Assembly (NCBI RefSeq): GCF_002591895.1
Contig: NZ_NISX01000005.1
Span: 124,001-188,000, forward strand
DNA: 64,000 nucleotides
Source: Lacimicrobium alkaliphilum
GTDB taxonomy: Bacteria > Pseudomonadota > Gammaproteobacteria > Enterobacterales > Alteromonadaceae
Direction of reading: 5' to 3'
Shown: positions 1 to 11,273 of the stretch, piece after piece
How positions within the stretch are numbered: the stretch's first letter is position 1
Layout of the letters: each line of letters opens with the position of its first letter
Notes under the pieces: model-generated
Seen by the model: only the letters and a program-made list of their open reading frames with translations
Told to the model about the DNA's origin: nothing
The model's database searches: none
Made by a program: the position numbers and the translations under genes

Positions 1-505
1 CAACCTTGAAGCGAGCGAACTCAAAACAACACTCTCTGCGGCCGGGAACCTGCAACGGTTTATTCAAAAGGCTACTTTTCAGGGGGAAAAAGAGCAGCAA
101 TGCGAGAACGGCCAGATCCGTGAACTCAATTTTGACCTGCCCCTTGAGGCGGTAATCAGCAACAAAAAAGTACGCGGCTACGTGAATGATTTTGATGGCC
201 AGTATCAAATCTGGATTGATAAAAAGGGCTTCCCGCTGAAATCCAGACTCAGCTTCTCCGGAAGTGGCCGTGCCTTTATCTTTTTCTCTATGCAGGCCCA
301 GACTCATGCCACAACCTACTATCAGGTAGCTGGCAATCGTTTAGTGATTCTGGACCGGGAGTATCATCGTGCCTACGACTCGAGCTGGGATACCAGTGAG
401 ACACAGGGCAGGGAAAGTCTGGTGCTGCACCAACCACAAATCAGCACCGATAGTACCCTGGTTGCACAATGCAATGTTACTGATCAACAACGCTCACAGG
501 GGTGA
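1..505 (+). CDS. 3' end of an unrecognised protein (partial)
   Basis: The reading frame is open from base 2 of the window to the TGA at 503-505, so this is the C-terminal 167 residues or so of a gene starting upstream. An in-frame GTG at 182 follows more than 50 open codons and is unlikely to be the true start. The visible part is rich in beta-prone segments (for example GQYQIWIDKKGFPLKS and GRAFIFFSMQ) with no membrane helix. I recognise no family. It could be a periplasmic or envelope protein, but that is only an impression from composition. No convincing terminator follows; the next gene is convergent. Confidence 0.6.
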   Translation, partial: NLEASELKTTLSAAGNLQRFIQKATFQGEKEQQCENGQIRELNFDLPLEAVISNKKVRGYVNDFDGQYQIWIDKKGFPLKSRLSFSGSGRAFIFFSMQAQTHATTYYQVAGNRLVILDREYHRAYDSSWDTSETQGRESLVLHQPQISTDSTLVAQCNVTDQQRSQG

Positions 506-611
506 CTCACAGAGTAAAAGAGTAGGCCTCGAAAACAATAAAAAGCGCTTTTAGTCCTGTCTCACCCTGTAAGGAAAACCTCAGGGCTCAGCCGATTACA
601 CAACTACTGAG

Positions 612-1418
612 TCAGATCAGTTCAATATCCCCGGGATCAAACTTCGGTTCCGGATACGTCATTTGCAACGAATCCAGTGCATCCACAACCGTCTGCAATA
701 CAATAAGATCCCGATACCATCGTCTTTCGGCCGGCACGACATAAAAGGGAGCGTTATCTGTAGAGCAGCTCTCAATTGCCTCACTATAGGCATGCATGTA
801 TTCATCCCAGTATTTGCGATCATTTATGTCACCGGGGTCAAACTTCCATACTTTGTCAGGACGATCGAGTCGTCGTTGTAAGCGCTCTTTTTGGTAGTCT
901 TTAGAAATATGAAGGAAAAACTTCAAAATTAGCGTGCCCTCTGTGCTCAGCAACCGCTCGAAGGCGTTAATATGCTCAAATCGTTTCTGCCAGACTTCCT
1001 GAGGCTGGCGCTCTCTGACACGAACAGCCACCACATCTTCATAGTGAGAGCGATTGAATATTGAGATATAACCACGTCGGGGCGCGTGTTGGTGGATACG
1101 CCACAGAAAGTCATGCAACTGCTCTCTCTGGCTGGGCTGTTTGAAGCTTTTAACCCGCATACTGGATGGATCGAGTAGGCGAAATACCCTTCGGATGGTT
1201 GAGTCCTTGCCACCTGCGTCCATAGCCTGGAAGACCACCAGTAAACCCTGTGAGCGCTGTGCATAGAGTAACTCCTGTAACGCCGCTAGACGCTTAGTCA
1301 GCTCATGCACCATCTCTTTGCCTGTTTTCTTGCTAAGGCCCCCATCCTCGCGTGTGGCGAAATCGCACAGTTCTACCCTCTTTCCAGGGGCGATACGGTA
1401 GGGCCTGGTGTCTATCAC
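612..1418 (-). CDS. Polyphosphate kinase 2 family phosphotransferase
   Basis: 268 residues. PPK2 enzymes transfer phosphate between inorganic polyphosphate and nucleotides in the cytoplasm. The Walker A-like loop DAGGKD lies at residues 67-72 (family form usually DAAGK[DG]), the SFKQPS segment at 91-96, and the Walker B/lid stretch FNRSHYEDV at 121-129. The C-terminal PAERRWYRD is also typical. The loop sequence and SFKQPS resemble the class III group, which can phosphorylate AMP or ADP; the substrate cannot be decided from sequence alone. The start is GTG with GGAG nine bases upstream. It stands alone, convergent with the gene at the window's left edge. Confidence 0.88.
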   Translation of the reverse strand: MIDTRPYRIAPGKRVELCDFATREDGGLSKKTGKEMVHELTKRLAALQELLYAQRSQGLLVVFQAMDAGGKDSTIRRVFRLLDPSSMRVKSFKQPSQREQLHDFLWRIHQHAPRRGYISIFNRSHYEDVVAVRVRERQPQEVWQKRFEHINAFERLLSTEGTLILKFFLHISKDYQKERLQRRLDRPDKVWKFDPGDINDRKYWDEYMHAYSEAIESCSTDNAPFYVVPAERRWYRDLIVLQTVVDALDSLQMTYPEPKFDPGDIELI

Positions 1419-1611
1419 TTAATCGATCTCCGGGCAAAACAGAAAATAAGGTCGATTCTTTTATGTTTCGCAGTCACAGGTTGAAGTTTGCAAAGGAAAG
1501 CCTAAACGCTGCTCTTACATTATGCAAAAACCGGCAGACCATTACATACCCAAACGGGTATGAGCGCTGACAAAACTGTGGTCAATTAAAACAGACTTAA
1601 TGCACGTAGCG

Positions 1612-2676
1612 TCAGCGTCCACCACACAGGTGCAGCGTGATTTCTTCCCGGTCATGGTAAAGATGCTTGGCTCGCAGGCGGTAAGGTGTTGCATGTAACA
1701 CTTCAGCGATTTCCCGCTCTGCCTGTTGCCATGATTCGTAACGCCGTTTCATCGGCAACTTGAGATTAAAAATGGCCTCCTGGCACCAGCCTTTTGTCAG
1801 CCAGCTGGCCATCAGTCTCGCCACTTTTTGTGGTTGTTCCACCATATCGCATACCAGCCAGTGGATATTCTTCTTTTTTGGTTCGAACTTAAAACCATCT
1901 TCGGCAAAGTAACGCACCTGACCGGTCTCCATCAGGCTTTGTGCCATTGCACCATTATCCACCGCCTGCACAAACAACCCCCGTCTGACCAGCTGATAGG
2001 TCCAGCCACCGGGACAAGCGCCCAGATCCACAGCCTGCATTCCCCCCTGCAAGCGGGATTGCTGTTCATTTTTACTCAGAAACACCTGGATCGCCTCATC
2101 CAGTTTCAGGCTGGAACGGCTGGGTGCTTCCGGTGGCGCTTTCAGTCGCAAAATACCCTGTGGCCACGGCGAGATCTGTCCAGGCTCTGCATAGCCCAAA
2201 AACACCTCATCACTTTGGGTAAAAAATGCGAAAAAGACATTTTCAGAGGAATTCTCCTTTTTACTCAAGGTGCCGGATTTTCTCAGGGCCTGGCGTAAAG
2301 GTACGGTAAACTTGCGACAGAATCGCGACAGTTCACGCCCCTCTGTGGTGTCAGGATATTCCACCCTGAGCTCTGAGCACTGAGGGAAGTTACTGCACGC
2401 CTCCAAAATAGGACTGATTCTATCCTGCGCATTCAGGCTCACCAGCCTGGCATCACAGACAAACATCTGCCGGGCGAAAACAAGTTGCTGCACTGAGTAT
2501 TGCTTTGCCAGTTTCTGTGCATCACCACTTTGGTAGCATTCAAACAATACAAAACCACTTCCATTCTGGGTGCGGGCAAAACCATAGGCTTCTGCGCTCG
2601 TGGCTTTGTCCTGAAGCTCCTTGGCCAGGTCCCCTTCAAAACCCGGACGACAATAGGCCAGCAGTGACGCGGTCAA
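1612..2676 (-). CDS. rlmM: 23S rRNA 2'-O-ribose methyltransferase RlmM (C2498)
   Basis: 354 residues, close to the E. coli length. RlmM methylates the 2'-OH of C2498 in 23S rRNA using S-adenosylmethionine. The N-terminal part is the THUMP-like module (LLAYCRPGFEGDLAKEL), and the Rossmann methyltransferase core carries the SAM loop DLGACPGGWT. The NLKLPMKRRYE stretch near the C-terminus holds the family's catalytic lysine/glutamate region. The start is TTG, supported by GGAG seven bases upstream, and it overlaps the stop of the DUF423 gene by four bases (TTGA), which suggests translational coupling. Gene order gcvA-ygdD-rlmM matches E. coli. Confidence 0.95.
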   Translation of the reverse strand: MTASLLAYCRPGFEGDLAKELQDKATSAEAYGFARTQNGSGFVLFECYQSGDAQKLAKQYSVQQLVFARQMFVCDARLVSLNAQDRISPILEACSNFPQCSELRVEYPDTTEGRELSRFCRKFTVPLRQALRKSGTLSKKENSSENVFFAFFTQSDEVFLGYAEPGQISPWPQGILRLKAPPEAPSRSSLKLDEAIQVFLSKNEQQSRLQGGMQAVDLGACPGGWTYQLVRRGLFVQAVDNGAMAQSLMETGQVRYFAEDGFKFEPKKKNIHWLVCDMVEQPQKVARLMASWLTKGWCQEAIFNLKLPMKRRYESWQQAEREIAEVLHATPYRLRAKHLYHDREEITLHLCGGR

Positions 2677-3044
2677 AATGTGCTCCGGATACTGGCAATC
2701 ACTAGCAACAGCCAGCCGAAAATCATAATCAGCCCACCCAATGGGGTGATGGGGCCAAAAAAGCGCATACCGGTTAAAGCCAGCATATACAGACTGCCGC
2801 TAAACAGAACCACGCCCACCAGAATACTGATGGCGGACCATTGCAACATAGGCTGGGGCTGGTGACGGTATAACAACACCAAAAGAATCAATGCCAGGCT
2901 ATGCCAGAGCTGGTATTGCACACCCGTCTGAAAGGCAGACATCAGGCTCTCGTCAAGACGCCCCTTCAGACCGTGTGCAGCAAAGGCACCCAACATGACA
3001 CCGGTCATGGCCAAAAAAGCTCCTGACGTTAGGATCCAGTTCAT
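2673..3044 (-). CDS. ygdD: DUF423 family inner membrane protein (YgdD-like)
   Basis: 123 residues with four predicted membrane helices (around 4-24, 40-61, 68-90 and 97-118). The opening GAFLAMTGVMLGAFAAHGLKG is the signature of the DUF423/YgdD family, whose biochemical role is unknown. It overlaps the upstream hydrolase by four bases (ATGA) and the downstream rlmM by four bases (TTGA), so the three are almost surely co-translated. GGAG lies upstream of the ATG. Confidence 0.9.
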   Translation of the reverse strand: MNWILTSGAFLAMTGVMLGAFAAHGLKGRLDESLMSAFQTGVQYQLWHSLALILLVLLYRHQPQPMLQWSAISILVGVVLFSGSLYMLALTGMRFFGPITPLGGLIMIFGWLLLVIASIRSTF

Positions 3045-3655
3045 AATTGCTCCTGAATGAAGTTGATACTTTGCTGCACAGCGAAGTCCATATTTTGCTG
3101 CAGAGATATTCCTGAAGCTTTACGTGGTTTAAAACTATGCTCACCGTCAGGCACATAGACCCGCTTTACACGAGAGTGCAACGGGTAACGCTCACTCTCA
3201 ACTCTGGTGCCAAACGGATCCCTTTCACCCTGCAGTATTAACACCGGCTTGCCATCCTCAAGCAGATGCTCAGTGCGCAACTTTTCCGGCTTGCCAGGAG
3301 GGTGAAAAGGATAGCCATAACACAAACAGCCTTTGATATGCTCATGTTCACACAACATAGAAGCCACCCGGCCTCCCATAGACTTGCCCCCTATAAACAA
3401 GGGTAAATCGTGGCCTGCTTCAGCGATGGCTTCAACAAATTCAATTGTTAATTTTGGCACACGCTCAGGGGGGCGACGCTTACCTTGTGTTTCACTGCGC
3501 TGCATGTAGGCGAAATTAAAACGGTGCACTGTTACCCCCTGGCGGCACAATTGCTCTGCAATTTGCTGCATAAATTCACTGTGCATACCCGCACCGGCAC
3601 CATGAGCCAGCAATACGCTGGCAATGGGACTTTCGGCTTTATTGGTCAATAACAT
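3041..3655 (-). CDS. Alpha/beta hydrolase, KANSL3/Tex30-like
   Basis: 204 residues. The alpha/beta hydrolase pattern is complete: oxyanion-region HGAGAG at 18-23, nucleophile elbow GKSMGG with Ser92, an acid in GERDPFG and a histidine in PDGEHSF near the end. Small proteins of this type have been annotated as dienelactone-hydrolase-like or KANSL3/Tex30-like; no substrate is known. There is no signal peptide, so it should act in the cytoplasm. Its start lies inside the end of the LysR gene (17-base overlap) and its stop overlaps ygdD. It is an insertion relative to the E. coli gcvA-ygdD-rlmM order. Confidence 0.8.
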   Translation of the reverse strand: MLLTNKAESPIASVLLAHGAGAGMHSEFMQQIAEQLCRQGVTVHRFNFAYMQRSETQGKRRPPERVPKLTIEFVEAIAEAGHDLPLFIGGKSMGGRVASMLCEHEHIKGCLCYGYPFHPPGKPEKLRTEHLLEDGKPVLILQGERDPFGTRVESERYPLHSRVKRVYVPDGEHSFKPRKASGISLQQNMDFAVQQSINFIQEQL

Positions 3656-4550
3656 CGTCTTGTTGTTCTTCCTGTACCTGATTGATCACCCACTGACGGA
3701 AGGTGGCAATTTTTCCAAGCTCAGCCTGAGACTCATGGCAAACAAGGTAATACGCATTTTTAGTTATCAGCTTCTCATCAAAGGGGCAAATCAGACGGCC
3801 AGCCTGAATCTCAGGCCTCGCCAGCACGCTATGGCCAAGCGCAATCCCCTGCCCCAGCGCTGCGGCCTGCAATACCAGCATGGAATGACTGAACACCGGC
3901 CCCTGGTTCACGTTGACACCCAGTACATTAAAATGCCGGATCCAGTTTTTCCAGGCTTCTCTTGAGGCATCATGCAATAAAGTGTGATGGCGCAAATCAT
4001 CCAACTCTTCCAGCGGTTTACCTGACTGAAACAACATAGGAGAGCAGATAGGCGTGAGATATTCGGTATGTAATTTATCGGCATGCAGACCACCCCAACG
4101 GCCTTTCCCGTAATACACTGCAACATCGACATCGTCAGTCAGGTGACCCTCATCAAAATCCACTGCCTTGATGCGCACATCTATGTCCGGATGCTCGGCA
4201 CTGAACTTATTGATTCGCGGCACCAGCCATTGAATTGCAAAGCTGGGGGGCAGAGCCACAGTGATGGCACCTTTTGCACCTCTTGCCAGCAGACGCTGGG
4301 TGGCGTCCTGCAATGAACTGAAAATATCCTTTATATCCAGATAATACCCCTGCCCCTCCTCTGTGAGCAGCAATGTTCTGTTTTTACGCAGAAACAGCTT
4401 CATCCCCAGGAAAGACTCAAGAGACTTAATCTGATGACTGACCGCAGCCTGAGTTACAAAAAGCTCGTCAGCCGCTTTAGTAAAGCTTAAATGCCGCGCC
4501 GCAGCTTCAAAAGCCTTAAGAGAATTCAGTGGTGGCAGTCTGCGTGACAT
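3639..4550 (-). CDS. gcvA: LysR-family regulator, GcvA-like
   Basis: 303 residues: an N-terminal winged HTH (LPPLNSLKAFEAAARHLSFT, then AADELFVTQAAVSHQIKSLE, residues 5-45) followed by a LysR substrate-binding domain to about residue 295. The HTH and the position upstream of ygdD and rlmM match GcvA, which in E. coli controls the glycine cleavage system. No gcvTHP genes are in this window, so its targets here are unproven. Its 3' end overlaps the hydrolase gene. An inverted repeat at 4585-4618 just upstream of the ATG could be its own operator. The ribosome binding site is weak. Confidence 0.85.
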   Translation of the reverse strand: MSRRLPPLNSLKAFEAAARHLSFTKAADELFVTQAAVSHQIKSLESFLGMKLFLRKNRTLLLTEEGQGYYLDIKDIFSSLQDATQRLLARGAKGAITVALPPSFAIQWLVPRINKFSAEHPDIDVRIKAVDFDEGHLTDDVDVAVYYGKGRWGGLHADKLHTEYLTPICSPMLFQSGKPLEELDDLRHHTLLHDASREAWKNWIRHFNVLGVNVNQGPVFSHSMLVLQAAALGQGIALGHSVLARPEIQAGRLICPFDEKLITKNAYYLVCHESQAELGKIATFRQWVINQVQEEQQDDVIDQ

Positions 4551-4584
4551 AAGGGTGACACATCCATTAGTTTTTTTAATGAAC

Positions 4585-4618
4585 TTGACTCAATTAATGT
4601 CAATTTAAGTCGAGTCAA
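4585..4618. promoter_or_regulatory. Inverted repeat in the gcvA / 4744 divergent intergenic region
   Basis: Arms TTGACTC (4585-4591) and GAGTCAA (4612-4618) form a perfect 7-bp inverted repeat with a 20-base spacer. It lies 35 bp upstream of the LysR start and about 125 bp upstream of the small secreted-protein gene. LysR proteins commonly bind such dyads between divergent genes; binding here is inferred. Confidence 0.35.
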
Positions 4619-4743
4619 TAACAGGTTATATTTTAACCGTGAGAGAAAAAAAGCCTTAATGCTTAACCAGTTAAGAAAACAATATTTTAACAACTCCATC
4701 ACAAAAGCGTAATTTTAACATTAATTTAACTAGAGGTTCGCAG

Positions 4744-5007
4744 ATGAAAAACTTTACCAGACTTATTACCCTCAGCCTAGCGTTGATTGCTGCACAACAG
4801 GCCAGTGCTGATCAAATTACCAACAAAGAGTGGGTGCTACAACAAGGCAATGACTATATCAGGGAAGCCGTAATCAATCTGGATATTCCTGTTCTGGCAG
4901 AGCTGAAACGTCAGATTAAAACCACAGTAGTTGAAAAGAACTCATCTATGCTGGCCAAAAACGAAACACGTACAGCCCCCCCAGTTAAAACATCGGCGTC
5001 AGAATAA
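4744..5007 (+). CDS. Small secreted protein of unknown function
   Basis: 87 residues. The N-terminal signal peptide is clear: KNF, a hydrophobic stretch (LITLSLALIAA), and a likely cleavage after QQASA at about residue 22. The mature protein of about 65 residues is polar and mostly helical in character (LQQGNDYIREAVINLDIPVL), with an unstructured basic/proline tail. GAGG lies upstream of the ATG. It is divergent from the GcvA-like regulator and convergent with kdsA. I recognise no family. A second small secreted protein of similar design is at 26911-27231, but the two share no obvious sequence. Confidence 0.65.
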   Translation: MKNFTRLITLSLALIAAQQASADQITNKEWVLQQGNDYIREAVINLDIPVLAELKRQIKTTVVEKNSSMLAKNETRTAPPVKTSASE

Positions 5008-5116
5008 CCTTCATTTCTGCAACCTGATGGAGACGAATAACAGATTCGTATTGGTATGGACACTTGTAGTTGCCCATTGCGTCCGCGTGATTGGTTGACT
5101 ATCTGATAATTACGCG

Positions 5117-5144
5117 TTCAGGCGGACTGTTCTGTCCGTCTGAA
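5117..5144. terminator. Hairpin between convergent genes
   Basis: TTCAGGCGGAC (5117-5127) can pair with GTCCGTCTGAA (5134-5144) across a six-base loop with one G-T wobble. It sits between the small secreted-protein gene and convergent kdsA. No good T run follows on either strand, so termination is uncertain. Confidence 0.35.
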
Positions 5145-5158
5145 ACCTGTATCGCCAA

Positions 5159-7254
<2,096 letters not shown>

Positions 7255-7305
7255 TTTAACTCCTTATTTTTTATTTTAAGCAGCACAGGATGGCCGTCGA
7301 TGTCC

Positions 7306-8121
7306 TCAGTGCAGAATTTCTGATTTCAGACTGTGACTGCGCAACTGCAATTTCAGTAAATGGGCGGCAGGATCCTGCGGACACTGACGAATATAATATT
7401 GATAGTCGGCATACGCGCCGCCATAGCAGTTAAGTTGCTGTAACACCCAGCCCCTGCCCCGGCGTTCATAAGGATCATCCGGGTTCAGGCTCACCAGCAG
7501 CTCACTGGCGATCAGCGCTTGTTGAAACTGGTCCTGGTCGATAAACGCCGCTTTTAAATTCTGCACCAGACGCATCAACACATCGCGGCTACTGGCCGGC
7601 CTGACAACATCATCGCTGACACTCATTTCCGGCTCTTCAATGCTCATCTGGCGGTAAAGTTGCTCCAACTGGTTCCAGCTCAATTGCTTGCCGGTCAGCG
7701 CATCAAAAAACAGGCTTTGCTGCTCATTGACTTTCACCCTGTTCAGAAAATGCCCCGGAAAACTCACTCCTTTAACGTCAAGGCCTATGGCCCTGGCGAG
7801 ATGGCAATACAGAATACTCAAACATACTGCACAGCCATTACGATAGAGTATTACCTGATCCATCAGTGCATAATCCGATGCCAATAAACTCCTGGGCTGT
7901 CCGGCAAAGGCCAGTTCAGTGAAGAAAAACTGGTTCAACGCTCGTACCTGCTCCTTTACCGGCCCCCGCAGATCGATTTTCAGACGCAGGCGTTGCTCCC
8001 ACTGGCGGATCACAGAGATGTAAAAAGGTAACGAGATATCAGCATCAAACTTTTGCGCCACCAACAACGAAGCCGTCAACAAATCATCGTCGTCAAGAGC
8101 GAGCTGTATGGAAGTCATCAT
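7306..8121 (-). CDS. sirB1: SirB1 family protein (transglutaminase-like plus TPR)
   Basis: 271 residues. The N-terminal half carries the transglutaminase-like SirB1 region (YRNGCAVCLSILYCHLARAIGLDVKGVSFPGHFL) with Cys and His in catalytic-like positions. The C-terminal third looks like a TPR (SLNPDDPYERRGRGWVLQQL, then YGGAYADYQYYIRQCPQDP). The family's biochemical role is unresolved. Its place between sirB2 and kdsA is the same as ychA in E. coli, with DUF819 inserted afterwards. Two ATGs stand in tandem at the start; the first is used here. Confidence 0.87.
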   Translation of the reverse strand: MMTSIQLALDDDDLLTASLLVAQKFDADISLPFYISVIRQWEQRLRLKIDLRGPVKEQVRALNQFFFTELAFAGQPRSLLASDYALMDQVILYRNGCAVCLSILYCHLARAIGLDVKGVSFPGHFLNRVKVNEQQSLFFDALTGKQLSWNQLEQLYRQMSIEEPEMSVSDDVVRPASSRDVLMRLVQNLKAAFIDQDQFQQALIASELLVSLNPDDPYERRGRGWVLQQLNCYGGAYADYQYYIRQCPQDPAAHLLKLQLRSHSLKSEILH

Positions 8122-8209
8122 CGAAGAATTCTCACTTTGAGGAAATACACGCCGGGCTCAGAGATGCCTGATGAAACGCAGGAATCTCAGCCAGACCAAA
8201 GCTGTAATC

Positions 8210-8587
8210 TCAACCGAAAAGCAGGGGCTGCTTCATGATCGCCACTTTGGCCGCAAACACCAGCCAGGCCAGTGCACCAACAAAACCGACCCAACGAATG
8301 AAGACTGTACGCCCCAACTTAAGCGCGACCAGCCCCATCAGAATGTATAGCAGTACGGCAAGCAGTTTTTCGGTCACCCAGGCATGCACGAACGGATATT
8401 GGGCAATCAGAACACACAACCATATGGCTGTAATCAACAACAATGTGTCAATGACATGAGGCACTACTTTAACCCACTTTTTCTGCAACATGGCTGAGCC
8501 ACGCATGGTCCAGAAAAAACGCAGAATAAACAGCGCAAGGCTGATGGATATAACAGTAAGATGAAGATGTTTAACCATAGCGTACAT
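8210..8587 (-). CDS. sirB2: SirB2 family membrane protein
   Basis: 125 residues with four membrane helices (about 10-28, 42-62, 72-92 and 97-117). The opening KHLHLTVISISLALFILRF and the VKVVPHVIDTLLL segment fit the SirB2/YchQ family, whose function is unknown. It lies 88 bases upstream of sirB1 as in E. coli. An alternative ATG three codons downstream (8578) is possible. Confidence 0.87.
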   Translation of the reverse strand: MYAMVKHLHLTVISISLALFILRFFWTMRGSAMLQKKWVKVVPHVIDTLLLITAIWLCVLIAQYPFVHAWVTEKLLAVLLYILMGLVALKLGRTVFIRWVGFVGALAWLVFAAKVAIMKQPLLFG

Positions 8588-8744
8588 ACAATGGACCTTA
8601 TTATTCTAGTTATCTGAGCAGCAAATTTACTGTGTTCGGGAAGGAAAATCGAGTCAAGAATCAACCTTTACGGTTAATTCCATGCCTGACAGGTTAATTT
8701 ATACCAATATCCGGATAAATTTAGCGCTGAAACCGACTGGTTGA

Positions 8745-10304
8745 TTACTCCATATCCAGATCATCCGGATAGGCCAACGCTATTGCTTCTAACTTATCCT
8801 TGTTTGCAATCAGAATATCCACCAGCTTGGGATCAAACTGCTTACCCCGTTGCGCCTGAATATTATCCAACACTTTCTGCAGGGGCCAGGCCTCTTTATA
8901 AACTCGTCTGGCCTGCAACGCATCAAAAACATCCGCCAGTGCCGCAATACGGCTGAAAATAGTGATTTCTTCCCCCTTAAGTCCCTGAGGGTAACCGTTA
9001 CCATCCCAATATTCATGATGATCTCTGGCCATTTTCGCCGCCGCCTGAATAATCGGTCGACGCGAATCTTTTAACAACTGATAACCAAATTCAGTGTGAT
9101 GGCGTACCACCTCTTTCTCCTCCTCGCTCAACTGACCCGGTTTAAGCAGGATGGCCTCGGGGATTTTTAGTTTACCCACGTCATGCAGGGGAATCGCCAA
9201 CTTAAGGATATTGATTTCCTCTTTTGCCAGGCCATACTCCCGGCCAAGCAGTTCACAAATCATGGTCATGCGCTGAATGTGCTTACCACCACCCATTTGG
9301 CGTTCAAGAGCCTGACCGAGCCTTTCGACAATCTCCCGCTGCGTATCTTCAATATCTTTGGTTAACAGCACATTATCGAAGGCAATCTGTACATTCTGAG
9401 AGAATATCTGCAGCAAATGCTTATCGGTTGCGGTCAGTTTGCGGGGTAAACCGGACAGATACAATAATGAACCATTGACCGTCTTACTATTGCAATAGGC
9501 CACCAGGTACTCGTCCTGATAAACAATGTCTTTTTCCTCCAGCGCCTTATTGCAGGACGCCAGTTGCTGACCATCGAGCACTTCATCCAGCGTTTGCCCC
9601 TCGCGCTCGGCAAAGTCCCCCTTACCGCTGAAAATGTAGAATTGCGACGACTCGTTGTTATCAATAGGTTTAGGCCCGGCAACGGCAGAGGTAATATAAG
9701 CAGCGTCCTGAGTGCCACCAATCAACGACGACAACTGCTGAACGATACCGTCGATAAAGTTTTCCAAAGAGTGGATACTGAAAAGGTCTGCGGAAGCGGA
9801 GATGATTTTTTCCAGCCCCTGACGGTTTTCCTCTATAACAATAATGTCCCGGTAAGAACGCAAAGTGGCAATCACCACGGTAAAGAGTTTTTGTGCCGTC
9901 AGCTCTGTCTTAGACTTATAATCGTTAATGTCATAGTTAATGATCACATCACGTTCAGGCGCCTGCCCCGGCTGCCCCGTACGCAGAATAATACGGGTGA
10001 AATGATTATTGGCTTCATTGCGGATAAATTCAGCCACCTGCAACCCCGCGTCATCGGTTTCCATCACCACATCCAGCAGCACGATGGCGATGTCGTTATG
10101 CCTGAGAAAGATATCTTTGGCTTCTGCGCCGGAATAGGCACTGATAAATTCAATGCCTTTATCCTGAAAAACGAAATCACTGAGTGCCAGTTTGGTTACT
10201 GCATGCACTTCCGGCTCATCATCTACAATCAGGACTTTCCAGTTGCTACGATCGCCGACTGCTTCATCTTCGGATTCATCCATAAATAACAACTCATCAG
10301 ACAT
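8745..10304 (-). CDS. Response regulator with DUF3369 and HD-GYP domains
   Basis: 519 residues. The order is a receiver domain (about 22-145; phosphoacceptor Asp in IVLLDVVMETDD), a DUF3369 sensor-like domain (about 165-310) and an HD-GYP domain (about 325-505). The HD-GYP residues are intact: HDVGK, ARDHHEYWDG and GNGYPQG, so cyclic-di-GMP phosphodiesterase activity is likely. The ATG at 10304 is preferred over one at 10340 because it has AAGGAGA nine bases upstream and the N-terminus fits. No histidine kinase is adjacent, so it is an orphan. It interrupts the prmC-sirB2 step of the conserved hemA-kdsA cluster; 98-100 base gaps on both sides suggest its own promoter. Confidence 0.92.
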   Translation of the reverse strand: MSDELLFMDESEDEAVGDRSNWKVLIVDDEPEVHAVTKLALSDFVFQDKGIEFISAYSGAEAKDIFLRHNDIAIVLLDVVMETDDAGLQVAEFIRNEANNHFTRIILRTGQPGQAPERDVIINYDINDYKSKTELTAQKLFTVVIATLRSYRDIIVIEENRQGLEKIISASADLFSIHSLENFIDGIVQQLSSLIGGTQDAAYITSAVAGPKPIDNNESSQFYIFSGKGDFAEREGQTLDEVLDGQQLASCNKALEEKDIVYQDEYLVAYCNSKTVNGSLLYLSGLPRKLTATDKHLLQIFSQNVQIAFDNVLLTKDIEDTQREIVERLGQALERQMGGGKHIQRMTMICELLGREYGLAKEEINILKLAIPLHDVGKLKIPEAILLKPGQLSEEEKEVVRHHTEFGYQLLKDSRRPIIQAAAKMARDHHEYWDGNGYPQGLKGEEITIFSRIAALADVFDALQARRVYKEAWPLQKVLDNIQAQRGKQFDPKLVDILIANKDKLEAIALAYPDDLDME

Positions 10305-10406
10305 AGTGGAGGTCTCCTTATAATTCAAACGGCTAGCCACAACAGAAAAGGTGAAACTAATTTATAGTCGGGCCAGCTCCACTATGCCATTAAAATATAT
10401 GGAATT

Positions 10407-11273
10407 TCACTTCTTTTTCAGCCACTTGCCAAAAGTAATGCGTTCAAGCCCTGCATAATCCCTTTCACTCCCCACTTCAGTAAAACCATGCAACAGCAGT
10501 GCATCCCGTACTTGCTGAGCTTGCTGAAAACCGTGTTCCAGCACCAGCCACCCAGCATCAAGCAGATATTTTCCGGCATGGGCAATGATATGCTCCAAAG
10601 CAGCCATCCCCTGCTGCTCAGCCACCAGTGCCGATAAGGGTTCAAAACGAACATCACCTTGCTCTAAAAAAGGACTGTCCGGCTCTACATAGGGCGGGTT
10701 GCTGACGATCAGCGAAAAATGATGGCCTTCAAGTTGTGCAAACCAGTCACTTTGCATAATGTGAACATTTGCAATGTTATTGCGCCGGGCATTGACCCGG
10801 GCCAGCTCTACGATATCGGCATCAAAGTCTGTTGCGGTCAGCTGCCAGTGGGGCCTTTCACTGGCCAGTGCCAGCGCAATGGCGCCGGTACCTGTGCCTA
10901 AATCCAGTACATCAAGGGGTGAGTCATAAAACAGCGATAGCGCCTTCTCCACCAGCACCTCTGTATCAGCCCGTGGGATCAGTGTCTTGGGACTCACCTG
11001 CAAAGACAAGCTCCAGAAGCCACGTTCTCCGGTCAGGTGGGCCACGGGAACCCCCTGCTTTCGTTGTTCAATCAGCTGCTGATATGCCTGCCACTGCTGC
11101 TTTGATAAGGTTCTTTCCGGCCAGGTATGTAAATACACCGCCGGCTTTTGCAGGCAATGACTTAACAGCGCCTTACTGTCAATCGTTGCATCCGCATCAT
11201 TCGGTTGAGAGAGTTGTAACACCTTTTTGGCCCAGCTCAGCGCTGAGGCCAGTGTCGGTATTTCAGCTGTCAT
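10407..11273 (-). CDS. prmC: Peptide chain release factor N5-glutamine methyltransferase
   Basis: 288 residues from the ATG at 11273. PrmC (HemK) methylates the glutamine of the GGQ motif in RF1 and RF2, using S-adenosylmethionine. Visible motifs: the SAM loop [16 protein letters not shown], the glutamine-binding SNPPYVEP and the N-terminal helical domain. The start at 11273 lies 11 bases inside the end of prfA, so the methyltransferase is translationally coupled to its substrate. Upstream in-frame ATGs lie deep inside prfA and are rejected. Confidence 0.95.
   Translation of the reverse strand: MTAEIPTLASALSWAKKVLQLSQPNDADATIDSKALLSHCLQKPAVYLHTWPERTLSKQQWQAYQQLIEQRKQGVPVAHLTGERGFWSLSLQVSPKTLIPRADTEVLVEKALSLFYDSPLDVLDLGTGTGAIALALASERPHWQLTATDFDADIVELARVNARRNNIANVHIMQSDWFAQLEGHHFSLIVSNPPYVEPDSPFLEQGDVRFEPLSALVAEQQGMAALEHIIAHAGKYLLDAGWLVLEHGFQQAQQVRDALLLHGFTEVGSERDYAGLERITFGKWLKKK

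Noticed and set aside
947-1264. A 105-codon minus-strand ORF inside the PPK2 gene
   Set aside because: It overlaps a well-supported gene in another frame and has no domain or ribosome binding site.
9564-10289. A 241-codon plus-strand ORF opposite the HD-GYP regulator
   Set aside because: Antisense to conserved receiver and DUF3369 coding sequence; the translated sequence has no recognisable features.
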